10,407 bases of DNA from Elusimicrobiota bacterium (GCA_023249695.1 JAHFCD010000034.1:1-10407), one strand, 5' to 3'. Numbered from the stretch's first letter, positions 1-9,323 are shown. Made by a program: numbers and translations. The notes: a model not told the origin generated them from the letters alone.

Positions 1-732
1 TGACTTTCTCCGTAAAGCGAGGGCCGTCAGGGTCGCCGCCGCGGCCGCGAGCGCGACCCACTGCGACGGCGAGAGGCCGGCGACGAAAGAGCCGCGGTCG
101 TCGCCGCGGAGGAACTCGATGGCGAAGCGCAGCGCGGCGTAGCCGAGGATGTAGGCCGCGAGCCCGCTGCCGGGCCGCCAGCGGCCGGCCTGGGTCCGCG
201 GCAGGACGAAGCGGACCAGGACCGCGAACAGCGCGAGATTGAGCAGCGCCTCGTAGACCTGGGTCGGGTGGCGCGAGGGGTCGCCGGCCATCGCGACGCC
301 CCAGGGCAGGTCCGTGTGGCGGCCGTAGCAGCAGCCCGCCGCAAGGCAGCCGAAGCGGCCGATGCCGTGGCCGAGCGCCAGCGCCGCGAGGCACCAGTCG
401 GCGAGCTTGAGGAACGGAAGCTTGAGACGGCGCGCGTGCCACAGGCCCGCCGCGAGGCCGCCGATCAGGCCGCCGTAGAAGACGAAGCCGTAGCGCAGGG
501 CCTCGAACGAGAGCGCGAAGGCGCCCGGCGTCACGAGGAAGTACATGATCTTGCCGCCGATGAACGCGCCGCCGAACACCCAGTAGACGATGTCCCAAAT
601 CTCATCCTCGGTCAGCCCGAGGGCCGCGCGGCGGGAGACGAGCCAGCGCACGCCGGCGAGCCAGGCGAGCGCGACGATGACGCCGTAGGTCGAGATCTCG
701 AGGGGGCCGAGCTTCAGGAGGACGGGATACAT
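1..732 (-). CDS. lgt: Prolipoprotein diacylglyceryl transferase, second copy (3' end outside window)
   Basis: This enzyme moves diacylglycerol from phosphatidylglycerol to the lipobox cysteine of prolipoproteins in the inner membrane, the first step of lipoprotein maturation. The frame runs from ATG at 732 through 244 codons to the left edge with no stop, so the C-terminus is missing, probably by little, because all family motifs are already present. These are the Lgt signature GRFGCLAAGCCYGR (residues 125-138), HPTQVYE (155-161) and LRFAIEFLR (201-209). FYGG at 85-88 matches the region of the E. coli His103 loop, with Tyr in the His position. Several hydrophobic helices fit the usual seven-pass fold. 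The start lies inside the preceding lgt (19-nt overlap), implying coupled translation. It is a divergent paralog of that neighbour, not a recent duplicate. Family assignment is secure; whether both copies share substrates is unknown. Confidence 0.93.
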   Translation of the reverse strand, partial: MYPVLLKLGPLEISTYGVIVALAWLAGVRWLVSRRAALGLTEDEIWDIVYWVFGGAFIGGKIMYFLVTPGAFALSFEALRYGFVFYGGLIGGLAAGLWHARRLKLPFLKLADWCLAALALGHGIGRFGCLAAGCCYGRHTDLPWGVAMAGDPSRHPTQVYEALLNLALFAVLVRFVLPRTQAGRWRPGSGLAAYILGYAALRFAIEFLRGDDRGSFVAGLSPSQWVALAAAAATLTALALRRKS

Positions 733-1474
733 CGGCTCCTCCAGACCATGATCCCGCCGGAGGCCGCGATGAGCCCCAGGCCCAGCGCCTGCCCCTGGGA
801 GAGCGGGCCCAGGAACGGCAAGGTGTCGGCGCGCAGGAACTCGAGGGAGAAGCGCAGGACGCCGTAGGCGGCGAAATGGCCGGCCGCGACGAGCCCGGGC
901 TTATACTTTCCGGCCTCGATCGCGTACAGGATGCGCCACAGCACGAGCACGATGAGCAGGTCGCCCCCCGCCTCGTACAGCTGAACCGGATGCAGACGGA
1001 CGCCGAGCAGCTCCGGAGGGATCATCGAGCGCGGGTCGCGGAACACGACGCCCCAGGGCACGGTCGTCGGCCGGCCGTAGCAGCAGCCGGCGAGAAAGCA
1101 GCCGACCCGGCCGAACACGTGCCCCATCAGCGCGCCCAGGAACATGTAGTCCGCGAGCTGGAGGACTGGGATCTTCTTCCACCGCGCGTACAGCGCGACG
1201 AACAGCGGCACGCTGACGAAGCCGCCGAACGCCGAGTAGCCGTTCATGATCGACAGGTCGCGCCAGCCGTATTGGAGCAGAAACAGGAGCTTGCCGCCGA
1301 TGAAGCCGGACACCACGGCGAGGTTGATCACCGCCCAGAAGGATTCCTCGTTGGGCAGGCCCATCTTCGCGCGATGCGGCCACAGGAGGCTGACGCTGAT
1401 GATCGCGCCGAGCATGATCGAGGCGCCGTAGCCGTAGAGATGGAACGCGCCGACGTCCAGCAGGACCGGCCGCA

Positions 1475-1475
<1 letters not shown>
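714..1475 (-). CDS. lgt: Prolipoprotein diacylglyceryl transferase, first copy
   Basis: A complete 253-residue membrane protein, a normal length for Lgt. It carries the signature GRVGCFLAGCCYGR (122-135), then HPVQLYE (162-168) and a C-terminal LRFSLEFLR segment (207-215) containing the conserved Arg/Glu pair. As in the second copy, Cys replaces the Asn and Glu of the E. coli GRIGNFINGE motif, as I recall from other Lgt branches. The E. coli His103 loop corresponds to AFGG (82-85), with Phe in the His position. Expected role: diacylglyceryl transfer to prolipoproteins at the inner membrane. The ATG at 1475 overlaps the stop of the upstream ftsB-like gene by one base (TAATG), which points to reinitiation. 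Its 3' end overlaps the next lgt by 19 nt. Two adjacent full-motif Lgt genes are unusual; one may be specialised, but the sequence alone does not show which. Confidence 0.95.
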
Positions 1476-4556
<3,081 letters not shown>

Positions 4557-4618
4557 TTAGCCCCTTGTGTCTGGTGAATGGTGGGCCGCATATTAGGATA
4601 AGCGCGGCCAAAGGTCAA
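4557..4618 (-). promoter_or_regulatory. Promoter and ribosome site of the pgm-eno-ftsB-lgt-lgt operon
   Basis: Read on the minus strand: TTGACC (4618-4613), a 17-nt spacer, then TAATAT (4595-4590). Both hexamers match the sigma70 consensus at 5 of 6 positions and the spacing is ideal. Transcription should begin near 4583, giving a leader of about 27 nt. AAGGGG (4566-4561) sits 4 nt before the ATG at 4556. It is the best promoter in the window, as expected for a housekeeping operon. Confidence 0.8.
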
Positions 4619-4632
4619 CCCTCCTGTTCGGG

Positions 4633-4651
4633 GGGCGGCCGCAGGCCGCCC
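4633..4651. repeat. Perfect 8-bp GC hairpin in the divergent spacer
   Basis: GGGCGGCC, loop GCA, GGCCGCCC: a very stable stem just upstream of the -35 box of the pgm operon promoter. It lies between divergent genes and no T-run follows on either strand, so it is unlikely to be an intrinsic terminator for either. It is the first of three palindromes in a row (the others start at 4655 and 4679). Confidence 0.6.
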
Positions 4652-4654
4652 ATC

Positions 4655-4670
4655 TAGGCCTTAGGGCCTA
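4655..4670. repeat. 16-nt palindrome, copy 1 (TAGGCC..GGCCTA)
   Basis: TAGGCC, TTAG, GGCCTA: perfect 6-bp arms. It belongs with two other 16-nt copies (4679-4694, 6001-6016) that fit the consensus TAGGCCYWWGGKCCTA. It lies in the 200-nt divergent spacer between the pgm operon and the secreted-protein gene. It could be an operator or a short mobile or structural repeat. Confidence 0.6.
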
Positions 4671-4698
4671 TTGACGTCTAGGCCCTTGGTCCTATGGC
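4671..4698 (+). promoter_or_regulatory. Weak candidate promoter of the 413-aa secreted protein gene
   Basis: TTGACG (4671-4676) is a good -35 match, but after a 16-nt spacer the -10 candidate TATGGC (4693-4698) matches only 3 of 6. An alternative -10, TATGCT (4719-4724), has no partner -35. The 16-nt palindrome copy 2 fills the spacer of the first candidate, which is where a repressor site would act if this is the promoter. Confidence 0.22.
4679..4694. repeat. 16-nt palindrome, copy 2 (TAGGCC..GGTCCTA)
   Basis: TAGGCCCTTGGTCCTA, an imperfect palindrome of the same family as copies 1 and 3. It starts 78 nt before the ATG of the secreted-protein gene at 4757; copy 3 starts 84 nt before the ATG of the next gene. 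This similar placement favours a regulatory site, though the repeat may have spread for other reasons. Confidence 0.55.
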
Positions 4699-4756
4699 GC
4701 GGGGGGGCGCTCCGGGGCTATGCTGTGGAGGTCGCAAGAAAGACCGGAGAAAGCGC

Positions 4757-5998
4757 ATGAACCTCAAAAACCCCCTCGCCGCGGCCCTTCTGATGACGGC
4801 CTCGGCCGCCATGTCGCAGACCCTCGTCCTGCCCACCTCAAGCGGCTTCGGTCCTCAAACCGCCCCTTTCAGCCCGACCCTCCCCGGCGACACGGACATG
4901 GTGGAGAAGTGCTCCACCGTCCCCTACCGCCTGTGCACCACCCAGGAGCTCAATTTCCGCGAGATTCGCAAGGGCGGCGGCTGCGCGGAGAAGGACTTCG
5001 CCTGCCAGCGCAAGCTGATGGAAAACACCGGCTCCGCGCCGCTCCAGCTGCTCGGAAATCAGTCCAACCCCTCGACGGCCAACGATGAGTTCTTCAAGAA
5101 GTGCGGAACCGTTCCCTATCGCCTGTGCACGTCCGACGAGCAGAAGAAGCGGGACGCGTGGCTGGCCAGCAAGAAGCCGGAAAACAAGAAGCCCTCCGCG
5201 GACCCTAAGGGAGAGCCGACCACCGTCGACGAGATCGTGGTGACCGGCCGCCGCTACGACCAGGAGCCCGGCTTTATCGGGCCCCCCGCCCCGCCGGACC
5301 GCCCCAGCGCCCCGCCGGCGATGACCGACGCTCAGTTCAAGGCCGGCTTCGAGGTCGTCCAGAATACCTATCCCGACGCGATCGACCTCGGCGACCACCG
5401 CTACGGCCTCCCCAAGAAGGACGGCACGATCGAGGTCTGCAGCCAGGGAGGCTGCGAGACGCGCCCCCAGAGCGAGTTCTCCGACCAGATTCAGCAGGCC
5501 AACGCCGAACGCCGCAACTACACCGGTTCGTCCGGCGGCGGCATGTCGATGACGAGCACCCCCAATACCGCTCCCAAGGGCACGGGCGGAGCCGTCGCGG
5601 GCAACGATCCCGCCGGCGACACGCCGCCCACCACGCCGACCGGCAACGGCGGCAGCCGCAGCCCGGGCCGCGATCAGGGCGCGGAGGTCTTCGCCAACCA
5701 GGAAAGCATGGGCGGCGGCGACTCGGGCTCGGGCGCTGGCTCCAGCGGCCAGGGCGACGTCGCCATGGCCGGCAAGGATCAGGTCATCAAGATCGACGGC
5801 GCGGTCGCCAAGGCCGAGGCCGCCAAATCCGGCTACTCCTACACCAGGATCGGCCAGGCCGCGGAAAATTCGAAGGCCCTCATCAACGGGGGCGCGGCGA
5901 CCTTCGGCCCCACTCCGGCGGCGAACGGCCGTCTCGCGGAGCCGCCCGTCGGCGACGGCACCCAGCTCGGCAAGATCCAGTCCGCCGCGAATCGCTAG
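4757..5998 (+). CDS. Exported protein of unknown family with duplicated Cys motif and low-complexity tail
   Basis: I do not recognise this 413-residue protein. Residues 1-21 look like a Sec signal peptide (basic MNLKN, hydrophobic Ala/Leu core, likely cut near Ala-Met-Ser-Gln). No lipobox cysteine follows, so it is probably periplasmic or released. Two segments repeat a motif: KCSTVPYRLCTTQE (51-64) and KCGTVPYRLCTSDE (115-128), each with two cysteines eight residues apart; further cysteines at 76, 83, 228 and 233 could form disulfides. VDEIVVTGRR (157-166) resembles the TonB-box/plug start of TonB-dependent receptors, but no barrel follows. A Pro-rich linker (169-188), a small possible domain (190-250) and a Gly/Ser/Thr/Pro-rich tail (256-340) come next. 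The start at 4757 was chosen over the in-frame ATG at 4694 because it begins the signal peptide and has GGAG 7 nt upstream. Confidence 0.8.
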   Translation: MNLKNPLAAALLMTASAAMSQTLVLPTSSGFGPQTAPFSPTLPGDTDMVEKCSTVPYRLCTTQELNFREIRKGGGCAEKDFACQRKLMENTGSAPLQLLGNQSNPSTANDEFFKKCGTVPYRLCTSDEQKKRDAWLASKKPENKKPSADPKGEPTTVDEIVVTGRRYDQEPGFIGPPAPPDRPSAPPAMTDAQFKAGFEVVQNTYPDAIDLGDHRYGLPKKDGTIEVCSQGGCETRPQSEFSDQIQQANAERRNYTGSSGGGMSMTSTPNTAPKGTGGAVAGNDPAGDTPPTTPTGNGGSRSPGRDQGAEVFANQESMGGGDSGSGAGSSGQGDVAMAGKDQVIKIDGAVAKAEAAKSGYSYTRIGQAAENSKALINGGAATFGPTPAANGRLAEPPVGDGTQLGKIQSAANR

Positions 5999-6000
5999 CC

Positions 6001-6037
6001 TAGGCCTATGGTCCTAGGCCCTCCCGGGTCCTAGGAC
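6001..6037. repeat. Palindrome cluster: 16-nt copy 3 plus overlapping CCTAGG hairpin
   Basis: TAGGCCTATGGTCCTA (6001-6016) is copy 3 of the 16-nt family. Overlapping it, GTCCTAGG (6011-6018) and CCTAGGAC (6030-6037) form perfect 8-bp arms around an 11-nt GC-rich middle; the core TAGGCC...GGTCCTA (6015-6033) is a longer-loop version of the same motif. Three CCTAGG sites occur within 37 nt. The cluster starts right after the stop of the 413-aa gene, so it could also slow or end transcription, but no T-run follows. It lies upstream of the 116-aa gene. Confidence 0.6.
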
Positions 6038-6084
6038 ACTGACCGGCGAGCGCCTTTCCCGCTACTCTTAAAGCAGGAAAGGAA

Positions 6085-6435
6085 ATGAGAACCGAAATCA
6101 AGACGGCGATCTTCGCGGCGATGATGACCTTGGCGGCCCTGCCCGCCGCCGCGGAAGTGAAGAGCCCGATGGTCGCCCACGATCCCCTGATGAGCCAGAT
6201 CATGAGCCGTCAGCTCACCTTGGCCGCCGGCGGCGTCACGGGCGCGGTGCGCATCGGCTCCGGTCAGGCGATCACGCTGAGCCTCATCGACCCTCTCGCC
6301 CCCCTCCAGCCCGTCGAAGGCCTCGTCGCGAAGCCCGTCAAGGCCAAGGCCGCCCGCAAGGTCCGCCGCGCGGACGAGCAGCTCAAGAAGATGTCCGACG
6401 AGAAGCGCGCCGCCGACTGGTCCGGCCGAAAGTAA
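6085..6435 (+). CDS. Small exported protein of unknown function with basic C-terminus
   Basis: A 116-residue protein of no family I know. Residues 1-23 form a clear Sec signal peptide (MRTEIK, hydrophobic core, AAA cleavage site before EVKSP). The mature part is about 93 residues, without cysteines. Residues 45-75 are mildly hydrophobic and Gly/Ala-rich, possibly beta strands (VTGAVRIGSGQAITLSLID). The last 35 residues are rich in Lys and Arg (KAKAARKVRR, then KKMSDEKR), suggesting contact with an acidic partner such as nucleic acid, peptidoglycan-linked polymer or lipid head groups; this is inference only. AGGAAAGGA immediately upstream is a strong ribosome site and fixes the start. It may share regulation with the preceding secreted-protein gene, since both have a 16-nt palindrome about 80 nt before the ATG. 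It converges on the hydrolase gene with a 7-nt gap. Confidence 0.75.
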   Translation: MRTEIKTAIFAAMMTLAALPAAAEVKSPMVAHDPLMSQIMSRQLTLAAGGVTGAVRIGSGQAITLSLIDPLAPLQPVEGLVAKPVKAKAARKVRRADEQLKKMSDEKRAADWSGRK

Positions 6436-6442
6436 CGCGCGC

Positions 6443-7357
6443 TTAGAGCTTCGGTCCGAACAAGGCCCGGGAGACGCTCTCCGGGCATTCCTGCTGAGGC
6501 AGATGACCGCAGGCGGGGATCATCACGAGGCGCGCGCCGGGAATGCCGCGCCGGGAGCGCTCGGCGAACCCCAGGGGCAGGACGCCGTCGGCCTCCCCCC
6601 ACAGGATCACGGTCTCGGCCTTCACGTCCTTGAGCCGCGAATCGAGGACGTCCTCGAGCTTCAGCGCGGCCAGGATCTCGCGCGTGGGCCGCGCGCGGAT
6701 GGACGCGATGACCGAAGGCCAGGCGCGCTCCGGCACCGCGCGCGGATGGGCGTACGCCCTGGCGCTGAAAACCTTCATCGCCTCGATCGTGGGCGCGGCC
6801 AAGGTCTTGGCCGCCTGGATCGCGAGGTCGGTCGGGTCGGTCAGGCCCGCCGCGTTGACGAGCACGAGCCGGCGCACGCCCTGCGGCCAATCCACCGCGA
6901 GCCACCCCGAGATCCAGCCGCCGAGGCTGTTGCCCGCCACGGTCCACTCCGGACAGCGCGTCTCGAGGGCGGCGCGCAGGACGCGAGCCTGGGCGCGGAT
7001 GCCGTAATCGGCCGCGGGCGCCGAGCCGTCGGTCCCGGGCAGGTCCACCGCGAGCAGCAAGGTCCCTTTGGGCGGAGCGGCCGCGCCGCCGAGGCCTAAG
7101 ATCGCCTTGTCCCAGGTCATCGCGCTGTCGCCGAGGCCGTGGACGAGCGCCACGCAGCGGCACGGCGCGCCGGGGCGGCAGGTGCTCTTTTCATACGCGA
7201 GCAAGGGCCCGGCGGCCACGCGGCGCGCGCCCCCGCGCCACAGCGCGAGGCGGCGAAGGGCCATGACGGTCTGGAAAGGCGCGAAGCCGATCGCCGCCCC
7301 CGCCCCGGCGGAGGCGAGTATGATCACGGCCAGCCCGGCGCGCAGCGCGAGTTTCAC
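6443..7357 (-). CDS. Membrane-anchored or exported alpha/beta hydrolase
   Basis: A 304-residue alpha/beta-hydrolase fold protein. The first 27 residues are a basic start plus a long Ala/Gly/Leu helix, read as a membrane anchor or signal peptide, so the enzyme likely faces the periplasm. The family motifs are complete: oxyanion-hole LVHGLGDS (71-78), nucleophile elbow GNSLGG (142-147, Ser144), the acid Asp257 in WGEADGVLP (253-261) and His285 in CGHLPQQE (283-290). A helical cap lies between about 175 and 235. Cysteines 60, 66 and 68 near the start of the core, together with 135, 283 and 291, could form disulfides if it is exported. An esterase, lipase or C-C hydrolase is possible; the substrate cannot be read. 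The start is GTG at 7357, with no Shine-Dalgarno site; a -10-like box ends 6 nt before it. A promoter-divergent HNH gene lies to the right. Confidence 0.9.
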   Translation of the reverse strand: MKLALRAGLAVIILASAGAGAAIGFAPFQTVMALRRLALWRGGARRVAAGPLLAYEKSTCRPGAPCRCVALVHGLGDSAMTWDKAILGLGGAAAPPKGTLLLAVDLPGTDGSAPAADYGIRAQARVLRAALETRCPEWTVAGNSLGGWISGWLAVDWPQGVRRLVLVNAAGLTDPTDLAIQAAKTLAAPTIEAMKVFSARAYAHPRAVPERAWPSVIASIRARPTREILAALKLEDVLDSRLKDVKAETVILWGEADGVLPLGFAERSRRGIPGARLVMIPACGHLPQQECPESVSRALFGPKL

Positions 7358-7363
7358 GAGGTC

Positions 7364-7394
7364 ATAATATCAAACGGAGGAACGACGTCGTCAA
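7364..7394 (-). promoter_or_regulatory. Candidate promoter of the hydrolase gene, probably giving a leaderless mRNA
   Basis: On the minus strand, TTGACG (7394-7389) is followed by TATTAT (7369-7364) after 19 nt, or by the weaker GATATT (7371-7366) after 17 nt. In either reading transcription begins at or within about 2 nt of the GTG at 7357. No Shine-Dalgarno sequence precedes the GTG. The -35 box lies just outside the left arm of the large inverted repeat. Confidence 0.5.
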
Positions 7395-7398
7395 CGTT

Positions 7399-7479
7399 GG
7401 TGTCAGGCCTAACGGTAGTGACAGTATTTCAACTGGAATACATCGGAGAAATACTGTCACTACCGTTAGGCCTGACACC
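7399..7479. repeat. Perfect 32-bp inverted repeat with 17-nt loop (REP/MITE-like)
   Basis: Arms 7399-7430 and 7448-7479 are exact reverse complements (outer end GGTGTCAGGCCTAACGG, inner end GACAGTATTTC); the loop is 7431-7447. Flanking bases on both sides do not pair, so the ends are sharp. Within each arm TGTCA and TGACA form a smaller inverted pair. The element is less GC-rich than its surroundings and lies between divergent genes, so it is not a terminator for either. The form fits a REP/RAYT-type or MITE-type non-autonomous element; no transposase is present in the window. No target-site duplication is obvious by eye. Confidence 0.9.
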
Positions 7480-7491
7480 TTAGGACCTTAG

Positions 7492-7497
7492 TAGAAT
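7492..7497 (+). promoter_or_regulatory. Candidate -10 box of the HNH gene
   Basis: TAGAAT matches the -10 consensus at 5 of 6 positions and ends 7 nt before the ATG at 7505, so a transcript would start at the start codon or one base before it. No convincing -35 is seen at 16-18 nt; the right arm of the inverted repeat fills that region. No Shine-Dalgarno site precedes the ATG. Confidence 0.35.
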
Positions 7498-7504
7498 AGC
7501 CCTG

Positions 7505-7852
7505 ATGACGAAAAGCGCGGCGCTCGCGGCTTCGTGCACGCTGGCCCGGCGAGGAGCGGGCGCCTGCTCGTGGTGCGCGGCGCCTCTGCCCGCCGGGCGG
7601 CGCATGTGGTGCCGCGACCGCTGCGCGACCGCGTTCTGGAAGAACCACTGGTGGTCGCGCGCGCGTCGGGCCGCGAAGCGCCGCGACAAGTACGCCTGCG
7701 TGCGCTGCGGCGGCGGGCGCCCGATCGAGGTCAACCACATCGTGCCGTGCCTCGGCGCGCACGGCATGGTGAGCTGCGCTCACCATCTTGACAACCTCGA
7801 GACCTTGTGCGTACCCTGCCACCGCGCCCACACCTATGCCAACCATCGATAA
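7505..7852 (+). CDS. HNH endonuclease-like protein
   Basis: A 115-residue, very basic protein. The C-terminal half is an HNH (beta-beta-alpha metal) nuclease fold: zinc pair CVRC (65-68), EVNHIVP (75-81, catalytic His78), DNLETLC (96-102, Asn97) and CVPCHRAHT (102-110, second zinc pair Cys102/Cys105 and final His106). The N-terminal half has CSWC (21-24) and CRDRC (36-40), which looks like a second zinc knuckle of the kind found in some HNH and recombination-related proteins, followed by a Trp/Arg-rich stretch likely to bind DNA. It may nick or cleave DNA; no target is indicated. The methyltransferase gene begins inside its last codons (17-nt overlap), so the two are co-translated. No phage or intron genes surround it. 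The start is the first ATG; a -10-like box 7 nt upstream suggests a leaderless transcript. Confidence 0.85.
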   Translation: MTKSAALAASCTLARRGAGACSWCAAPLPAGRRMWCRDRCATAFWKNHWWSRARRAAKRRDKYACVRCGGGRPIEVNHIVPCLGAHGMVSCAHHLDNLETLCVPCHRAHTYANHR

Positions 7853-8615
7853 ATACGCGCTGTACGCTCAAGCCGTCCAGCAGCCCGACGTGGACGTCCG
7901 ATTTTTCCGCGAGCTTTACCGCCAACTGCGGGGCCGCGCCCCCAAGCTCTTGCGCGAGGATTTCTGCGGGAGCTTCGGCGTCTGCTGCGAGTGGGTGAGG
8001 CTCGGGCCCGACTACCGGGCGTACGGACGGGACCTCGGCGCCGAGCCGCTCGCTTACGGCACGAAGACCTTCCTGGCCAAGCTCACGCCCGAGCAGCGCG
8101 GGCGCGTCGTCATCGAGCGCAAGGACGTGCTCGCCCCGGGCGGCCCCAAGAGCGACCTGATCATGGCGATGAACTTCTCCTACTTCTTCTTCCAGAAGCG
8201 GGCGGAGCTCAAGGCCTACTTCAAGGCCTGCTTCAAGAACCTGCGCCGCGACGGGGTGATCGCGCTGGACTGCTTCGGCGGAGGCGGCGTCCAGCGGCCG
8301 AACGTGGAGCGGACCGTCCATCCCCGCTTCACCTATTACTGGGAGCAGTACGATTACGATCCGGTCTACAACACGGCGCAGTGCGCGATGCACTTCAAGC
8401 CGAAGGGCGGCAAGAAGGTCCGCGACGTCTTCACCTACGACTGGCGCGTCTGGACGATCGCCGAGATTCGCGAGCTCCTCGCCGAGGCGGGCTTCCGCCG
8501 CTCGCACGTTTATTGGGAAGGCGACGACGGCCGCCACGGCAACGGCAAGTTCGCCCTCGACGAGAACGGCGGCCGCGAGGACATCTGGATCGCGATGATC
8601 CTCGCCGAGAAGTAG
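7836..8615 (+). CDS. Class I SAM-dependent methyltransferase
   Basis: A 259-residue protein with the Rossmann-type methyltransferase layout. An N-terminal helix (DKYALYAQAVQQPDVD, 5-20) precedes motif I, read as LREDFCGSFG (39-48) in place of the commoner glycine-rich loop; this LREDFCGT-like form marks a small, poorly characterised family. An acidic residue after strand 2 (RDLGAE, 65-70), DLIMAMNFSYFFF (107-119) as motif IV and LRRDGVIALDCFGG (136-149) as the post-I strands follow. The DNA-methylase NPPY/DPPY motif is absent, so a small-molecule, protein or RNA substrate is more likely. The start is ATG at 7836, inside the HNH gene; an in-frame ATG at 7788 would overlap more of that gene and add residues without family features. 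No Shine-Dalgarno site is clear, so translation is probably coupled. It converges on yceH with a 9-nt gap. Confidence 0.85.
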   Translation: MPTIDKYALYAQAVQQPDVDVRFFRELYRQLRGRAPKLLREDFCGSFGVCCEWVRLGPDYRAYGRDLGAEPLAYGTKTFLAKLTPEQRGRVVIERKDVLAPGGPKSDLIMAMNFSYFFFQKRAELKAYFKACFKNLRRDGVIALDCFGGGGVQRPNVERTVHPRFTYYWEQYDYDPVYNTAQCAMHFKPKGGKKVRDVFTYDWRVWTIAEIRELLAEAGFRRSHVYWEGDDGRHGNGKFALDENGGREDIWIAMILAEK

Positions 8616-8624
8616 CGCCCCGGC

Positions 8625-9317
8625 TTAGCCCCGATTTTCCACCGGTGGAATTTCGGGGACAGCGTCAGCCGGCGACAGGCGCTTGACGGCTTCCTCGAGC
8701 GCCGCCACCCGCTTCTCGAGCTCGGCGAAACGATCAACGACGGGGAACCCCGCGACGGGAGCATTCGCGACGGCGGGCGCGCCGGCGGCGACGGGCGCGG
8801 AGGCGGGGACCGCCGTGGGCCCGCCGGTGAACAGCTGACGCCAGCGCGATTCTTTCTGGCCGGCCTGACGCGGCAGCTTGACGACCCAGGGCTCGGCGCG
8901 CAGGGACATGTCCTGAAGCAGCGACTCGACCTCCGCGCTGCTCGCGAACTCGCACAGGCGGTCGGTCCGCGTCTTGATCTCCCCCGCGGTCTGCGGGCCG
9001 CGGAGCAGGAGCACGCAGATCGTCGCGATCGTTTTCGCGTCGGCGCCCTCGAGCAGAATCTCGGCGTGATGCATGAACTTGGGCACGCGGCTTCCCGGCT
9101 CGTGGATGCGCCCCGCGAGGCTGCGCTCGAGGAGCGCGTGCAGGGCCGCGGCGACGACGGGCTCCTCGAGGCTCAGCACCGGGTCGCGGCTCGTCTTCTG
9201 GTTGCACGCCAGCACGAGGCTGTTCAGCGACAGCGGATAGGACTCCGGCGTCGTCAGGGATTTCTCCACGAGCGATCCCAGCACGCGCGCCTCGACGTCG
9301 TTGAGTTCGGTGATCAT
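8625..9317 (-). CDS. yceH: YceH-like protein (DUF480/UPF0502)
   Basis: A 230-residue protein of the YceH family, recognisable from VEARVLGSLVEKSLTTPESYPLSLN (8-32), ACNQKTSRDPV (37-47), GSRVPKFMHH (75-84), VLLLRGPQTAGEIKTRTDRL (102-121), CEFASSAEVESLL (122-134) and VVKLPRQAGQKESRWRQLF (145-163). The family folds as two winged-helix domains, so nucleic-acid or protein binding is expected; its function is poorly defined. An Ala/Pro-rich linker (167-193) leads to a C-terminal coiled coil, FAELEKRVAALEEAVKRL (197-214), which also ends other family members and probably drives dimerisation. The ATG at 9317 is set by the family N-terminus. No Shine-Dalgarno site is seen; TAATAT ends 6 nt upstream. 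The HEAT-repeat gene lies 30 nt upstream on the same strand, and the two may also share a transcript. Confidence 0.95.
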   Translation of the reverse strand: MITELNDVEARVLGSLVEKSLTTPESYPLSLNSLVLACNQKTSRDPVLSLEEPVVAAALHALLERSLAGRIHEPGSRVPKFMHHAEILLEGADAKTIATICVLLLRGPQTAGEIKTRTDRLCEFASSAEVESLLQDMSLRAEPWVVKLPRQAGQKESRWRQLFTGGPTAVPASAPVAAGAPAVANAPVAGFPVVDRFAELEKRVAALEEAVKRLSPADAVPEIPPVENRG

Positions 9318-9323
9318 GCGGGG

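Noticed and set aside
4694..4756. Earlier in-frame ATG for the 413-aa secreted protein
   Set aside because: It would put 21 Gly/Arg/Lys-rich residues before a clear signal peptide and lacks a ribosome site; the ATG at 4757 has GGAG at good spacing.
6420..6460. Imperfect inverted repeat spanning the convergent stops (TCCGGCCGAA / TTCGGTCCGA)
   Set aside because: Two mismatches, a long loop and no T-run; it lies partly in coding sequence, so a terminator call is not supported.
7505..8615. Restriction-modification system formed by the HNH and methyltransferase genes
   Set aside because: The methyltransferase has no NPPY/DPPY or cytosine-methylase PC motif and there is no specificity domain, so a DNA modification role is not supported.
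8629..8658. 30-nt palindrome centred on ACCGGT at the methyltransferase/yceH junction, as a bidirectional terminator
   Set aside because: Two mismatched positions per arm, no T-run on either side, and it lies within the last codons of yceH.
8734..9207. Second minus-strand frame inside yceH
   Set aside because: Arg/Ala/Gly-rich shadow of yceH with no recognisable motif.
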